Part shown: in pieces, positions 18,609 through 27,050 of the stretch
Layout of the letters: each line of letters begins with the position of its first letter
Numbering within the stretch: position 1 is the first letter of the stretch
From: G020353115 sp964640125
GTDB lineage: Bacteria > Bacteroidota > Bacteroidia > Bacteroidales > VadinHA17
NCBI GenBank assembly: GCA_964640125.1
Contig: CAZXGG010000011.1
Coordinates: forward strand, 1 to 64,000
Length of the DNA stretch: 64,000 bases
Direction of reading: 5' to 3'
Program-made: the position numbers and the translations under genes
Notes under the pieces: model-generated
The model's input: the letters and a program-made list of their open reading frames with translations, nothing else
The model's database searches: none
Told to the model about the DNA's origin: nothing

Positions 18609-20304
18609 TTATTTTTACAATTTTCCTGGTAAATACGGAATTCCCATCCGTTATCCGGATAATGTATACGCCGGCAGGGAGCCAGGAGATATTGAGCCAG
18701 GCTTCCGGCTCGCACGAAAATTTTGTTGAAATAAACAACATTTGGCCGGAAAGATCATAAATACGGAGCTCAACCTCTGTCCTCGAATCCCTGAACTCAA
18801 TGGTTACATCCCGTTTGGTAGGATTGGGAAAGATCGTAAGGGTTGCATCTGGAGTACGAGTGGGATCCTGACCCGGCATGGCAACCCTTCCGTTGCCAAT
18901 GGGATCAAGCCAGTATTTAAGCTGGCTCAGGGAATCAGGATAGCTATCCCAGGCAACAGAAAACCGGGAAAAATAATCCGTTACCGGATTAATGCAGGTG
19001 GCTAACCCTCCGGAAAGGATCCCGATCACATAATGATCCGTACCAAAAAGTGGAGAACCAGATGATCCTGATTCTGTGGTTCCTGCTTCCCAGCGGTCAA
19101 TCAACCAGCAGGATTCGTCATCAAATCCGGAATACGTGGAAATGAACGGGGGATCATTGTCCAGCGCAATTTTTTTTACATCTCCCTGGGGGTGATGTAT
19201 ACAGACTGTTCTTTGAGGAGCTGTCGAACTGCGGTTCCATCCGGCAAAATAGGGCTCATAGGAAAAGGGTGGATCCTGATCCAGCTCAACCAGGGCGAAA
19301 TCAATCTTGTCAGATGTGGCAAGAAGAGTTGAACCGAACAGGGAGTTTTTGTTCGATCCATCCGGTCCGTCACACGAGGGACTTTCATATCCGAAGAAAA
19401 AAACAGCATTCTCTGCTTCATACCCGTTCTTTATGCAGTGGTTGGCTGTTAACAACAAGGGCCGATTATCATTTCGTGTGTTGTTTACCAGGACACCTGA
19501 ACAAATTTCCATCCAGCGAACAGTATCTCCGGGGTGCAATACAAAAAATTTATGTAAGAGTATCCGGCAAACAGCACGTTTTTCAACCTGCCAATCATAT
19601 CCTTCAGGACAGTTTATATCAACCTGGCAGAATCCGGAAAATTGCGCAAGGCTATCAGCTTTGATCTTTTCACCGGCAGGATAATCAAATCCATGGGATA
19701 CCATGCCTACAGTTAACGTGCATTGTTGAACCTTGGACGTGGGGACCTGGAATTCAATGAAAAGTATATCTCCTGTAACAGGCGCAACACTCAAAACATT
19801 ATTCCTTCCACTGCTTCGCCGGGTGAATGCTCCCAACCACTCCGTGCCATCCCGGGAGTGGACAAAAACCTTTCCTTCCGAAGGAATATCAAATGTGCTG
19901 AATGAAACTGCCATGGACCGGGCTCCCGGTGAATAAAACCCCAATCTCCAGATGCTGTAACCATCGGCTGTCGTGATCCACAGACCGGAATTACCGGTGT
20001 GATACGAAACCTTGAAGTCACGTGCAAAAAGAAGTGTTTTAAACCAGGGATTGCCTTTTTCAATCTCATACCGAAATGCCATTTCATCAAAAGAAGGCAG
20101 GGTGATGACAGGTACATTATGCTCTGTTGTCTGACCTGCAAAAATGGGCCTTCCGGAGTAACTCAGTTGAGCCTGTACAACCATAGTGCCTGCAAATAGT
20201 GAAAAACTGGTTAACAGGATCATCAACCTGACTCGATAGAGACCATATGAACCGGATTTCTTCAAGGAAATATAGAATGATTCTTTAGAATAGTTTATAT
20301 ACAA
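18601..20304 (-). CDS. T9SS-exported trypsin-like serine protease (lysyl-endopeptidase type) inside the B12 operon
   Basis: A 567-residue protein with a hydrophobic signal around residues 27-46 ending VVQAQ (a Met at residue 28 is an alternative start). An N-terminal beta domain to about 200 is followed by an S1 chymotrypsin-fold domain: His289 in LTANHC, Asp335 in KIDFALVELD and Ser415 in ESGSSGSPLFG form a complete triad, with several Cys pairs. The arrangement resembles lysyl endopeptidases and related Bacteroidota proteases. The last 80 residues, from TIFPNPTKRDV, are a type A T9SS sorting domain, so it is released or surface-bound. It lies 73 bp behind the btuG-like gene and overlaps btuF by eight bases. 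Confidence 0.88.
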   Translation of the reverse strand: MYINYSKESFYISLKKSGSYGLYRVRLMILLTSFSLFAGTMVVQAQLSYSGRPIFAGQTTEHNVPVITLPSFDEMAFRYEIEKGNPWFKTLLFARDFKVSYHTGNSGLWITTADGYSIWRLGFYSPGARSMAVSFSTFDIPSEGKVFVHSRDGTEWLGAFTRRSSGRNNVLSVAPVTGDILFIEFQVPTSKVQQCTLTVGMVSHGFDYPAGEKIKADSLAQFSGFCQVDINCPEGYDWQVEKRAVCRILLHKFFVLHPGDTVRWMEICSGVLVNNTRNDNRPLLLTANHCIKNGYEAENAVFFFGYESPSCDGPDGSNKNSLFGSTLLATSDKIDFALVELDQDPPFSYEPYFAGWNRSSTAPQRTVCIHHPQGDVKKIALDNDPPFISTYSGFDDESCWLIDRWEAGTTESGSSGSPLFGTDHYVIGILSGGLATCINPVTDYFSRFSVAWDSYPDSLSQLKYWLDPIGNGRVAMPGQDPTRTPDATLTIFPNPTKRDVTIEFRDSRTEVELRIYDLSGQMLFISTKFSCEPEAWLNISWLPAGVYIIRITDGNSVFTRKIVKINE

Positions 20305-20377
20305 AGATTGAAATTATTTCCAATTCTTCACAGTCATTGGATGATTATGATTGGATGTTTCAAATCCAAGACGTAAC

Positions 20378-21445
20378 CTAATTGGTTACTACACTATTTG
20401 GGCCAACACCTACCTTCAATGAATCGATCAGCACACCGGAAGAGGTATAACGGAACAAATAACCGTCTGCTGTGAAGTTATTGGCAGATAATCCAAAGAT
20501 CGTTCCATCATTCTGATCAACATCGATGCCATAAAATGACCTGGCGATCAATGGCGAACCGGGGGGATTGGTATCTGAAATATCCATTGCATAGATCCCG
20601 TCTGCTTCCAGGTAATAGATAACATTGCCATCGTGACTGCAAGCTAACCGTACCGGATTGAAATAGTCCCCCGTTTGTCCAACAGCAAATGATTTTGTTA
20701 CCGACAGGTCATCACTGCTGATAACATAGATCTCCGAATCGGTTTCATCAATGATGTTCCAGTCCTGATCATACACCACGTTCCCTTTGCATAAAATCCA
20801 GATATCACCGTTCCTGTCAGCAGCAAGATCAATCGGATTGTCCCCTACTACGACACTGTCCGTAACCACATCAGCATCAACATCAATAACGCTTATTGTA
20901 TTATCGTATGTCCACCCGCCACTGTTTGCCACGAATACTCTATCACCCCATCGTATCAGGTTTTCAGGTCCGTTGCCAACGGTTATTTCGTCACTAACAG
21001 TTAATGAGTGCAAATCAATTACGAGTACGTTGCCTTCAAATGAACCATCCGTCAGGTAGCCTTTGGATTTGTTTATTTTCAGGAAATACCGGGGGTAATC
21101 GGTCCCGGTAATGGTACCGATGGAGAGGAATGTTTCCATATCAACCACTTCAACCTTTTGTGAATTGTTGACTACAATAAATCCTTTATCATCAGCCACT
21201 CCAAAGGATTGCACCACATCGCCAAGAATCCTCTGGTTGATGGTTTGGAACAGTTTATTCACCAGCTTTGCCGAATCGGGATCGTAATAACTGATAGAGC
21301 CGTTATTACTCAGAAAACTCCCTTCATTAACAATATAGAGTCCATGGAGAAATCCCGTGTCTGTTGGTTTGTTCTCCTCCTCTGAGCAGGCAGCCAGAAC
21401 GGCAATGAACAAAAACAAAATGCAAAATTGAAACGTGATTTTCAT
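20378..21445 (-). CDS. btuG: Surface beta-propeller lipoprotein, BtuG-like cobalamin-binding protein
   Basis: A 355-residue lipoprotein (Cys20) whose mature end reads CSEEENKP, close to the Ser-plus-acidic surface export signal of Bacteroidota lipoproteins. The rest is a YncE/YVTN-type propeller with about seven repeats, for example VVGDNPIDLAADRNGDIWIL. BtuG of gut Bacteroides is a seven-bladed surface propeller that binds B12 extremely tightly and sits on BtuB; the length, lipidation, fold and position straight after btuB match. The symbol is by fold and context, since sequence identity to known BtuG cannot be measured here. Confidence 0.78.
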   Translation of the reverse strand: MKITFQFCILFLFIAVLAACSEEENKPTDTGFLHGLYIVNEGSFLSNNGSISYYDPDSAKLVNKLFQTINQRILGDVVQSFGVADDKGFIVVNNSQKVEVVDMETFLSIGTITGTDYPRYFLKINKSKGYLTDGSFEGNVLVIDLHSLTVSDEITVGNGPENLIRWGDRVFVANSGGWTYDNTISVIDVDADVVTDSVVVGDNPIDLAADRNGDIWILCKGNVVYDQDWNIIDETDSEIYVISSDDLSVTKSFAVGQTGDYFNPVRLACSHDGNVIYYLEADGIYAMDISDTNPPGSPLIARSFYGIDVDQNDGTIFGLSANNFTADGYLFRYTSSGVLIDSLKVGVGPNSVVTN

Positions 21446-21450
21446 GATGG

Positions 21451-21507
21451 TTATCAGTTATAAGTTAATAAGTTATAAGTTAATAAGTTATAAGTTATAA
21501 GTTATAG
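21451..21507. repeat. Near-tandem TTATAAGTTAATAAG tract
   Basis: The unit TAAGTTATAAGTTAA is repeated about four times between btuB and the btuG-like gene. It is the same low-complexity wording as at 14978-15055. It lies inside the operon leader of btuG and would be transcribed. Confidence 0.65.
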
Positions 21508-21604
21508 GATATTGGATAATGGAATGGTGTGCCATAGGCACGCCTTTGGCAAATGTTGAACGTTTCCTTTTTCCACTCACCTCTCACTTCTCATCGCCTC
21601 ACTT

Positions 21605-21636
21605 ACTTTTATCTTTTTACTTTAATCTTTTATCTT
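21605..21636 (+). repeat. 32-bp AT-rich dispersed repeat, copy A (end of btuB)
   Basis: Begins ACTTTTATCTTTTTAC and ends TCTTTTATCTT. It differs by one base from copies at 35326-35357 (inverted) and 39546-39577. Here its right part encodes the last residues of BtuB (QDKRLK) and contains the stop codon. Confidence 0.75.
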
Positions 21637-23572
21637 GTTTTAAATTCAAAGCCACATTTACATAAAACCCCATTCCGGGCATGGGATAGGAACGCAAAAC
21701 ATGGTAGTTGATATTAAACAGGTTGGTTATCCTGGCTTGAAGCGTGACCTGATCTCCCGGACCAAAATGAGCTCCGACCAGGAGGTTATTCAGGTTAAAC
21801 GGATCCATTTTTTCTGACGGATCGTTTTCCTCGGTGGTATACCGGGCACCCGTAAATTGGTTGGATAACACAAAATATACTCCTTTATACTGTACTCTCA
21901 GGGATCCATTCACTGCATGAACCGGGACGTATTTCAACTGGTTACCCGGCTGGCTCAAACCATCTGATGAATCTTCGGTTGTTGAGCGTGTACAGTCATA
22001 TCCGGCTGTAAACTTGCAGGAAAATCCCCCCCATTTTTTATCCAGGATCAACGAGGTTTCGACACCCCGTGTCCACACCTTCTTGTAGTTTACCGGGCTC
22101 CAGATGCCGTTTACCTCTGAAGGTACCCATTGAATCCAGTTGTTAATGTGTGAGGTATAGGCATCGGCATCAATGCGAAGATTCCCTGTTCCGTCATCCG
22201 ATTTCCAGGTCAGCCATTCAGCCCCCAGATTGAGACCCCATCCCTTTTCAGGTTTCAGATCCCTGTTCCCTCCGGGTTGCCAGTATTTTTCATTAAAACC
22301 GGGTGTTCTGTATTTATTAGACAGGTTCGCCCTTCCGGTAACCCGCTTTGAATGCGAGGATACCTTTATGCCGGCAGAATAGAGTAAACCGGGATCCTTA
22401 TAGGGTGTGAAAACTTTCCGTAACGTAAGGTTCGTTATCCAATTGCCCAGCTGAGCCTTGATGCCACCGAAAATGTCTCCCTGCATTTCACCCTGATCGG
22501 ATCGGTAGTTGCTGGTATGAACGGTAAGGTAACTGAATGTGCCTCCTATATCAAACGACACAAAATGATTCAGGTATACTTTCAGGTTTACATCATTCAG
22601 TAACCGGTGGCTCTCTATTTTTGAATCAATGATATAATTCTCGTCTTCTGCATCAAGCTTATCTGTATATCTCAAAAAGTCCATCAGGTAAGCGGACTTG
22701 ATAATGAGGTTTGATCTTGCTGTCCGTTTGTTCCATTGAATGTATCCTTTCAGCAGGCTGTCTTTTTGTACCTGGTTTGAAACGCCATACGACCCCATGA
22801 TCTCAGGGATCTCCTTCTCTTTCTCAAGATACCAGATTCCCAATCCAAGCGTGTTATTTCCCGGAAGCTTCACCTGCAGGTCCTGCAGGACACTGTACGA
22901 TACCAGCTTATTGTGATCCAGTTGCACTTTCGGATTCCCTGATTTCTGGGTATCTGTAAACCAAAAATCATCGTCAGACCGGTTAAAAAATCCAGAAATG
23001 CTGTACTGGATCCAGTCATTTCCAACAGCACATTCCAATCCATACCTCCGGTAGCCGAAGCTTCCTATTCCTGTACTCAATCCCCCGCTCAGTCTGTTGG
23101 TCCAGTCCGTCCTGTTTTCCAGCATGATTGATCCCCCGATTGAGCTACTGCCATAGAGTGATCCTGAGGCACCATATACCAGGCTGATCTTATCAAAGAT
23201 CCCAACCGGTATCAGGGAGAGGTCCACCCCGCCCGTTGTCAGTGAATTGACAGGGAATCCATGCCAGGTAACGAGTGTATGATTGGATCCAGTGCCCCGG
23301 AATGAGATTGAGGTGAGTGAATTGAACCCTCCATAGCTCGACACGCTCAAGGTTGAATGCTGCGCAAGAAACTCACCGAGGTTCATTGTAAAGTTCCTTG
23401 CCAGTTCAAGTGAGTCGATGGATACACATTTGGTATCTTCCGAAAAGAAGGTAACCCTGGGGTTTGTAATCGTAACCGGGGCAATAAGCAACGTGTCGGG
23501 ATCACCTGCAAAAACCAATAATTGCAGGGAAACCAGGGGAAAAAGGGCTAATTGTAAGATGAGCTTTTTCAA
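21617..23572 (-). CDS. btuB: TonB-dependent cobalamin receptor
   Basis: A 651-residue outer-membrane receptor. The start is taken as the TTG at 23570-23572, giving the signal peptide (M)KKLILQLALFPLV...VFAG; an ATG at 23662 lies within the riboswitch and would add 30 residues without sense. The plug domain (about 40-160) has the SISFRGTGSNHTLV and YGASGSLYGSSSIGGSIML motifs; the rest is a 22-strand barrel with a NKYRTPGFNEKYWQPGGN-like region. The last strand FYVNVALNLK is followed by an odd basic tail from a dispersed repeat rather than the usual terminal aromatic residue. It is first gene of the operon behind the cobalamin riboswitch. Confidence 0.9.
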   Translation of the reverse strand: MKKLILQLALFPLVSLQLLVFAGDPDTLLIAPVTITNPRVTFFSEDTKCVSIDSLELARNFTMNLGEFLAQHSTLSVSSYGGFNSLTSISFRGTGSNHTLVTWHGFPVNSLTTGGVDLSLIPVGIFDKISLVYGASGSLYGSSSIGGSIMLENRTDWTNRLSGGLSTGIGSFGYRRYGLECAVGNDWIQYSISGFFNRSDDDFWFTDTQKSGNPKVQLDHNKLVSYSVLQDLQVKLPGNNTLGLGIWYLEKEKEIPEIMGSYGVSNQVQKDSLLKGYIQWNKRTARSNLIIKSAYLMDFLRYTDKLDAEDENYIIDSKIESHRLLNDVNLKVYLNHFVSFDIGGTFSYLTVHTSNYRSDQGEMQGDIFGGIKAQLGNWITNLTLRKVFTPYKDPGLLYSAGIKVSSHSKRVTGRANLSNKYRTPGFNEKYWQPGGNRDLKPEKGWGLNLGAEWLTWKSDDGTGNLRIDADAYTSHINNWIQWVPSEVNGIWSPVNYKKVWTRGVETSLILDKKWGGFSCKFTAGYDCTRSTTEDSSDGLSQPGNQLKYVPVHAVNGSLRVQYKGVYFVLSNQFTGARYTTEENDPSEKMDPFNLNNLLVGAHFGPGDQVTLQARITNLFNINYHVLRSYPMPGMGFYVNVALNLKQDKRLK

Positions 23573-23611
23573 TGAGATACCCAATCTGTTTAATCCCGAA
23601 CATATTTTAAA

Positions 23612-23828
23612 CAATGGCAGGTCTTCTGACTTATTCCGATCTTTGATTACCTTCCCCCCCACCTTTTTTGATCACCGCGGTGATCCTGGTGGAAAGTGGT
23701 CTCGAGTTTTCAAAGATCCTGGCCCCTGAAATACAATGGGACCGGAACTTACAGCAGCGGGTACTGTTCAGGTCTTTCACCTGATTCCCTTTTAACAGGA
23801 ATTTCGAAAGTTCTTCCTGTTACCATTG
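23612..23828 (-). promoter_or_regulatory. Cobalamin riboswitch
   Basis: Minus strand. The 3' part has the B12 box AAGTCAGAAGACCTGCC (23632-23616); the 5' part has GGGAATCAGGTGAAA and then CAGTACCCGCTGCTGTAA, the conserved core of the adenosylcobalamin-type aptamer. The closing stem P1 can be seen directly: CAATGG at 23828-23823 pairs with CCATTG at 23617-23612. The TTG start of btuB is about 40 bases downstream, and a GTTTAA / TTAAAC hairpin between them may be part of the expression platform. No T-tract terminator is seen, so translational control is more likely. Confidence 0.95.
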
Positions 23829-23834
23829 CTTGAA

Positions 23835-23842
23835 CAAATATA
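23835..23842 (-). promoter_or_regulatory. -7 box of the B12 operon
   Basis: TATATTTG on the minus strand matches TAnnTTTG exactly and ends six bases before the first base of the riboswitch P1 stem, as expected if transcription starts at the aptamer. The -33 element is not clear. Confidence 0.6.
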
Positions 23843-23969
23843 CTGTTTTTTTAATTGCTCTTTTGGGATTCTCAATTTTTATTTTTCCATTTCCCCTTGA
23901 AAATTGGTTGACTTTTCCGTATTTTGTTATACGTAGAACAATGTCAACCTTGCAATCATTTGCCTTGCT

Positions 23970-25976
23970 ATGGATAAGGGATCTGCTGAAGAAAGAATTA
24001 AACGACTAAGAGAAGAAATTGAGAGACATAATTACAACTATTATGTTTTAGCTCAACCTGAAATCAGTGATTTTGAATTTGATCTGATGATGAATGACCT
24101 GATTGAACTGGAGAAACAGTTTCCTCAATTTCATGACAGCAACTCCCCGTCTCAGCGTGTAGGCAGTGATCTCAACATAGAGTTCGAGCAGGTAGAACAC
24201 AAATATCCGATGCTCTCACTGGGGAACACCTATTCCCGTGATGAGTTAAAGGAGTTCGATCTGCGGATCAGGAAAATGATCGGTGACCGTTTTAAATATG
24301 CCTGTGAGTTGAAATACGACGGGACTGCAATAGGATTAACCTACCGTAACGGTGTTTTTATTCAGGCAGTAACCCGCGGGGATGGTATTCGTGGCGACAT
24401 TGTATCAGCAAACGCAAAGACCATCAAAAGCATTCCTCTCCGGTTGAGGGGCACGGATTATCCGGAAGAGTTTGAGATCCGGGGTGAGGTTTTTATATCC
24501 AGCGAAGGATTTAAAAAATTAAACCAGGAGAGGGAAGATCGTGGAGAAAACCTTTTTGCCAATCCACGGAATGCAGCATCCGGAACGCTGAAAATGCAAA
24601 AATCCGCCCTGGTGGCACGCCGGCCGCTGGATTGCTATTTATACTTTCTTCTGGGTACCAACCTGCCCTCTGACAGCCATTTCGAGAATTTACAAACAGC
24701 AAGCAGCTGGGGGTTCAAGGTCTCTGCATACATGGAACGGTGCGATAACCTCGAACAGATTTTTGACTTTATTGACCGGTGGGATAAAAAAAGAAAGTCG
24801 CTTCCCTTTGCTATTGACGGAGTTGTGATTAAAGTGGATTCTTTGCACCAGCAAAAGCAGCTCGGATTCACAGCCAAATCTCCAAGGTGGGCTATCTCTT
24901 ACAAGTTTAAGGCAGACCAGGTCGAAACCGACCTGATCAGCATCGATTACCAGGTAGGACGAACCGGTGCAATCACACCCGTAGCGAACCTGAAGCCGGT
25001 CCTGCTGGCGGGAACAACGGTCAAAAGAGCATCGTTACACAATGAAGACCAGATCCGGCTGATGGACCTTCATATAGGAGACAGGGTATTTGTTGAAAAA
25101 GGTGGTGAGATCATTCCTAAGATCGTAGGCGTTAACAAAGAGATGAGGAGCACAGATAGCCTGCCGGTTGAGTTTCCTGAAATATGCCCGGAATGCGGTA
25201 CACCGCTTGTACGTTATGAAGGAGAGGCAAACCATTACTGCCCGAATGAGATCGGTTGCCCTCCCCAGATAAAGGGACGGATAGAACATTTTATCAGCCG
25301 CCGTGCAATGGATATCGATGGACTGGGCGAGGAAACAATTAACCTGCTCTTTAACCAAGGGTATGTACACGACGTGAGTGACCTGTACCGCCTTGAAAAA
25401 GAACAACTCATCCCCCTGGAAAGATTGGGTGAGAAATCAGCCGATCGGATATTGAAGAGCATCCGCGAGTCACAGAAAATTCCATTTCCCAGGGTAATCT
25501 TTGCACTGGGCATTCGCTATGTCGGAGAAACAGTAGCCCAAACAATCGCCAAACGGTTCGTTACTATCGATGCTCTGAAAAATGCCGGATTGGAAGAACT
25601 GACATCCGTCCCTGAAATCGGTGAACGAATCGCAAACAGCATCATTCAATACTTTTCCGATACTAAAAACCTGGAATTAATAAACAACCTGCAAAAAGCA
25701 GGCTTGCAGTTCGAGATCAACGAGGCTGAACTCAAAAACAGGTCAAATAAACTATCCGGCAAGACATTTGTGATCTCCGGAACGTTCCAGGAACACAGCC
25801 GTGATGAATTGAAATCGATGATTGAACAACACGGGGGAAAGTACTCGGGATCAATTTCCGGAAATACAGACTTTCTCCTGGCAGGTGAAAATATGGGACC
25901 AGCCAAACGGTCAAAAGCCGAAAAACTGAACGTAAAAATCATCTCTGAAAAGGAGTTCCTGGAGATGATTCGTTGA
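23970..25976 (+). CDS. ligA: NAD-dependent DNA ligase
   Basis: A 668-residue replicative and repair ligase. Order of domains: Ia with NYYVLAQPEISDFEFD, adenylation domain with the nucleotidyl Lys115 in KYDG, OB fold, Cys4 zinc finger (CPECGTPL ... YCPNEIGCP), helix-hairpin-helix region and a C-terminal BRCT domain (about 590-668). The length is typical. It is divergent from the B12 operon, with 141 bp between it and the riboswitch start. Confidence 0.97.
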   Translation: MDKGSAEERIKRLREEIERHNYNYYVLAQPEISDFEFDLMMNDLIELEKQFPQFHDSNSPSQRVGSDLNIEFEQVEHKYPMLSLGNTYSRDELKEFDLRIRKMIGDRFKYACELKYDGTAIGLTYRNGVFIQAVTRGDGIRGDIVSANAKTIKSIPLRLRGTDYPEEFEIRGEVFISSEGFKKLNQEREDRGENLFANPRNAASGTLKMQKSALVARRPLDCYLYFLLGTNLPSDSHFENLQTASSWGFKVSAYMERCDNLEQIFDFIDRWDKKRKSLPFAIDGVVIKVDSLHQQKQLGFTAKSPRWAISYKFKADQVETDLISIDYQVGRTGAITPVANLKPVLLAGTTVKRASLHNEDQIRLMDLHIGDRVFVEKGGEIIPKIVGVNKEMRSTDSLPVEFPEICPECGTPLVRYEGEANHYCPNEIGCPPQIKGRIEHFISRRAMDIDGLGEETINLLFNQGYVHDVSDLYRLEKEQLIPLERLGEKSADRILKSIRESQKIPFPRVIFALGIRYVGETVAQTIAKRFVTIDALKNAGLEELTSVPEIGERIANSIIQYFSDTKNLELINNLQKAGLQFEINEAELKNRSNKLSGKTFVISGTFQEHSRDELKSMIEQHGGKYSGSISGNTDFLLAGENMGPAKRSKAEKLNVKIISEKEFLEMIR

Positions 25977-26009
25977 ACCTGCCCATCAAGAATTTTCCCC
26001 CTGGAAATT

Positions 26010-26038
26010 CCACCTGGCGGCTGAAGTCCGCTTGGTGG
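26010..26038. repeat. Dispersed hairpin CCACC-GGCGG...CCGC-GGTGG, copy 1
   Basis: Stem CCACC/GGTGG enclosing GGCGG/CCGCT around a CTGAAGT loop. A second copy with a perfect stem is at 39111-39139, and both are followed by GATAAA. Confidence 0.8.
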
Positions 26039-26210
26039 ATAAATGCCCTTCGTCGGACGAATAATAAACTCATACTATGAACTTGCCAACGCATCTGCCA
26101 GTGCTTAATCATAGTATGAGGATTTGGAATCGTCTGACGGATAGTAACAGTTAGTTGAATCCCTTAACCACCGGTCCAACTGCCCGGTATTACTCACCGC
26201 TTTACAGCGG

Positions 26211-26236
26211 GTTCGTGAGCTCGCTTCGCTCGGTTC
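26211..26236 (+). repeat. Dispersed repeat around GTGAGCTC, copy 1
   Basis: TCGTGAGCTCGCTTCGCTCG followed by GTTC. An inverted relative (GAACCGAACGAAGTGAGCTC...) is at 36044-36068, with CG to TA-type differences only. Confidence 0.65.
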
Positions 26237-26392
26237 AGCAGGAAGGCGCTTCATGGACCGTAATTCTCCAAGCGCACAATAGAACAAACCGGGACCGGGA
26301 ACCGAGAACTGGGAACTGAATTCCCCAACGGGAAATTCCCCCATAGACCAAATAGCTCCAGGCTTTTTTTACCAGTTTTTTATCCACCGCTA

Positions 26393-26444
26393 GCCCAGTG
26401 AAATAGCGGCACAGATGATAATGCGAAGCATTATTTCACAGGGC
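26393..26444. repeat. Hairpin element with GTGAAATA / TATTTCAC ends, copy 1
   Basis: GCCCAGTGAAATA pairs with TATTTCACAGGGC (12 of 13), and the interior has a small ATGC-GAA-GCAT hairpin. A longer relative is at 49418-49490, and a half copy (TTATTTCACAGGG) at about 48050-48063. Confidence 0.65.
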
Positions 26445-26478
26445 AAGTCATTTTCACTGTTCGCTCCCGATGCGAACA

Positions 26479-26511
26479 GGTTACTTTCTTCCCATGATGA
26501 AGAAAGTAACC
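26479..26511. repeat. GGTTACTTTCTT inverted repeat
   Basis: Perfect 12-bp stem GGTTACTTTCTT / AAGAAAGTAACC with a nine-base loop. Confidence 0.7.
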
Positions 26512-26576
26512 AAAGAAATCGCCGCTTCTGGGAAATTTGCTAACATTTTGCTCATTCCTCTAAAAGAAAAGAACTC

Positions 26577-26616
26577 GCCCTGAATATCTGCACATGCAGA
26601 TATAAGATGTCAGGGC
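26577..26616. repeat. Nested palindrome
   Basis: Outer stem GCCCTGA/TCAGGGC and inner perfect stem ATATCTGCA/TGCAGATAT. It is REP-like; no second copy was seen. Confidence 0.6.
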
Positions 26617-26880
26617 TCAGACAGCTTTTCTTTATTAACGATTCATTCGCAAAATTTTTTAACGCAATTTCCCAAAGGCGGATTTTTCGCCCTTCGGGCG
26701 ATTGAGGATAAAAACTCCGAAGGAGTTAAATAATGAATAACCACCGACTGCCGTCGGTGGCTAATACGAACAAATATACACGGTCCAACCGCTTCGTTAT
26801 TTAGTAGGAAAACCTTGAATGGACCGGAAGATGTCAGACGTCAAACTACAATTCTGATAATGAATTGGAAATTTTTACAT

Positions 26881-26908
26881 GTAGAGACGCCATGCATGGC
26901 GTCTCTAC
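26881..26908. repeat. GTAGAGACGC palindrome, copy 1
   Basis: A perfect 28-bp palindrome with arms GTAGAGACGCCATG and CATGGCGTCTCTAC. Family members are at 28813-28840, 36828-36857, 50523-50550 and 56101-56129. Confidence 0.85.
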
Positions 26909-27050
26909 GTTGGTATAATAATTTGCATTGCGTTTTATTGTATTGTCGGTCTTAATCAATCTTTATTTTTTAACGAACAATTAATTTTTCCGGTGAAAAA
27001 AGATAACAACCGGTAGAAAATCCAACAGCATTTTTTAGTAATATTGTAAA

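Larger units (their letters stand above)
25977..27050. other. 1.07-kb gene-free gap packed with palindromes
   Basis: No credible gene. At least seven inverted repeats follow one another: 26010-26038, a 12-bp perfect pair CTCATACTATGA/TCATAGTATGAG (26069-26120), 26211-26236, 26393-26444, 26479-26511, 26577-26616, a TTCGCCCTTCGGGCGA hairpin near 26686 and 26881-26908. Several have relatives elsewhere in the window. Confidence 0.75.

Noticed and set aside
23573..23662. ATG start for btuB at 23662
   Set aside because: The 30 extra codons lie in the cobalamin riboswitch and its linker; the TTG at 23572 starts a proper signal peptide.
26205..26240. tRNA-like GGGTTCG segment
   Set aside because: No acceptor stem or D-arm can be paired; the sequence belongs to a repeat with an inverted relative at 36044-36068.
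26010..26908. CRISPR array
   Set aside because: The repeats are different palindromes, not a single direct repeat with equal spacers, and no cas gene is present.
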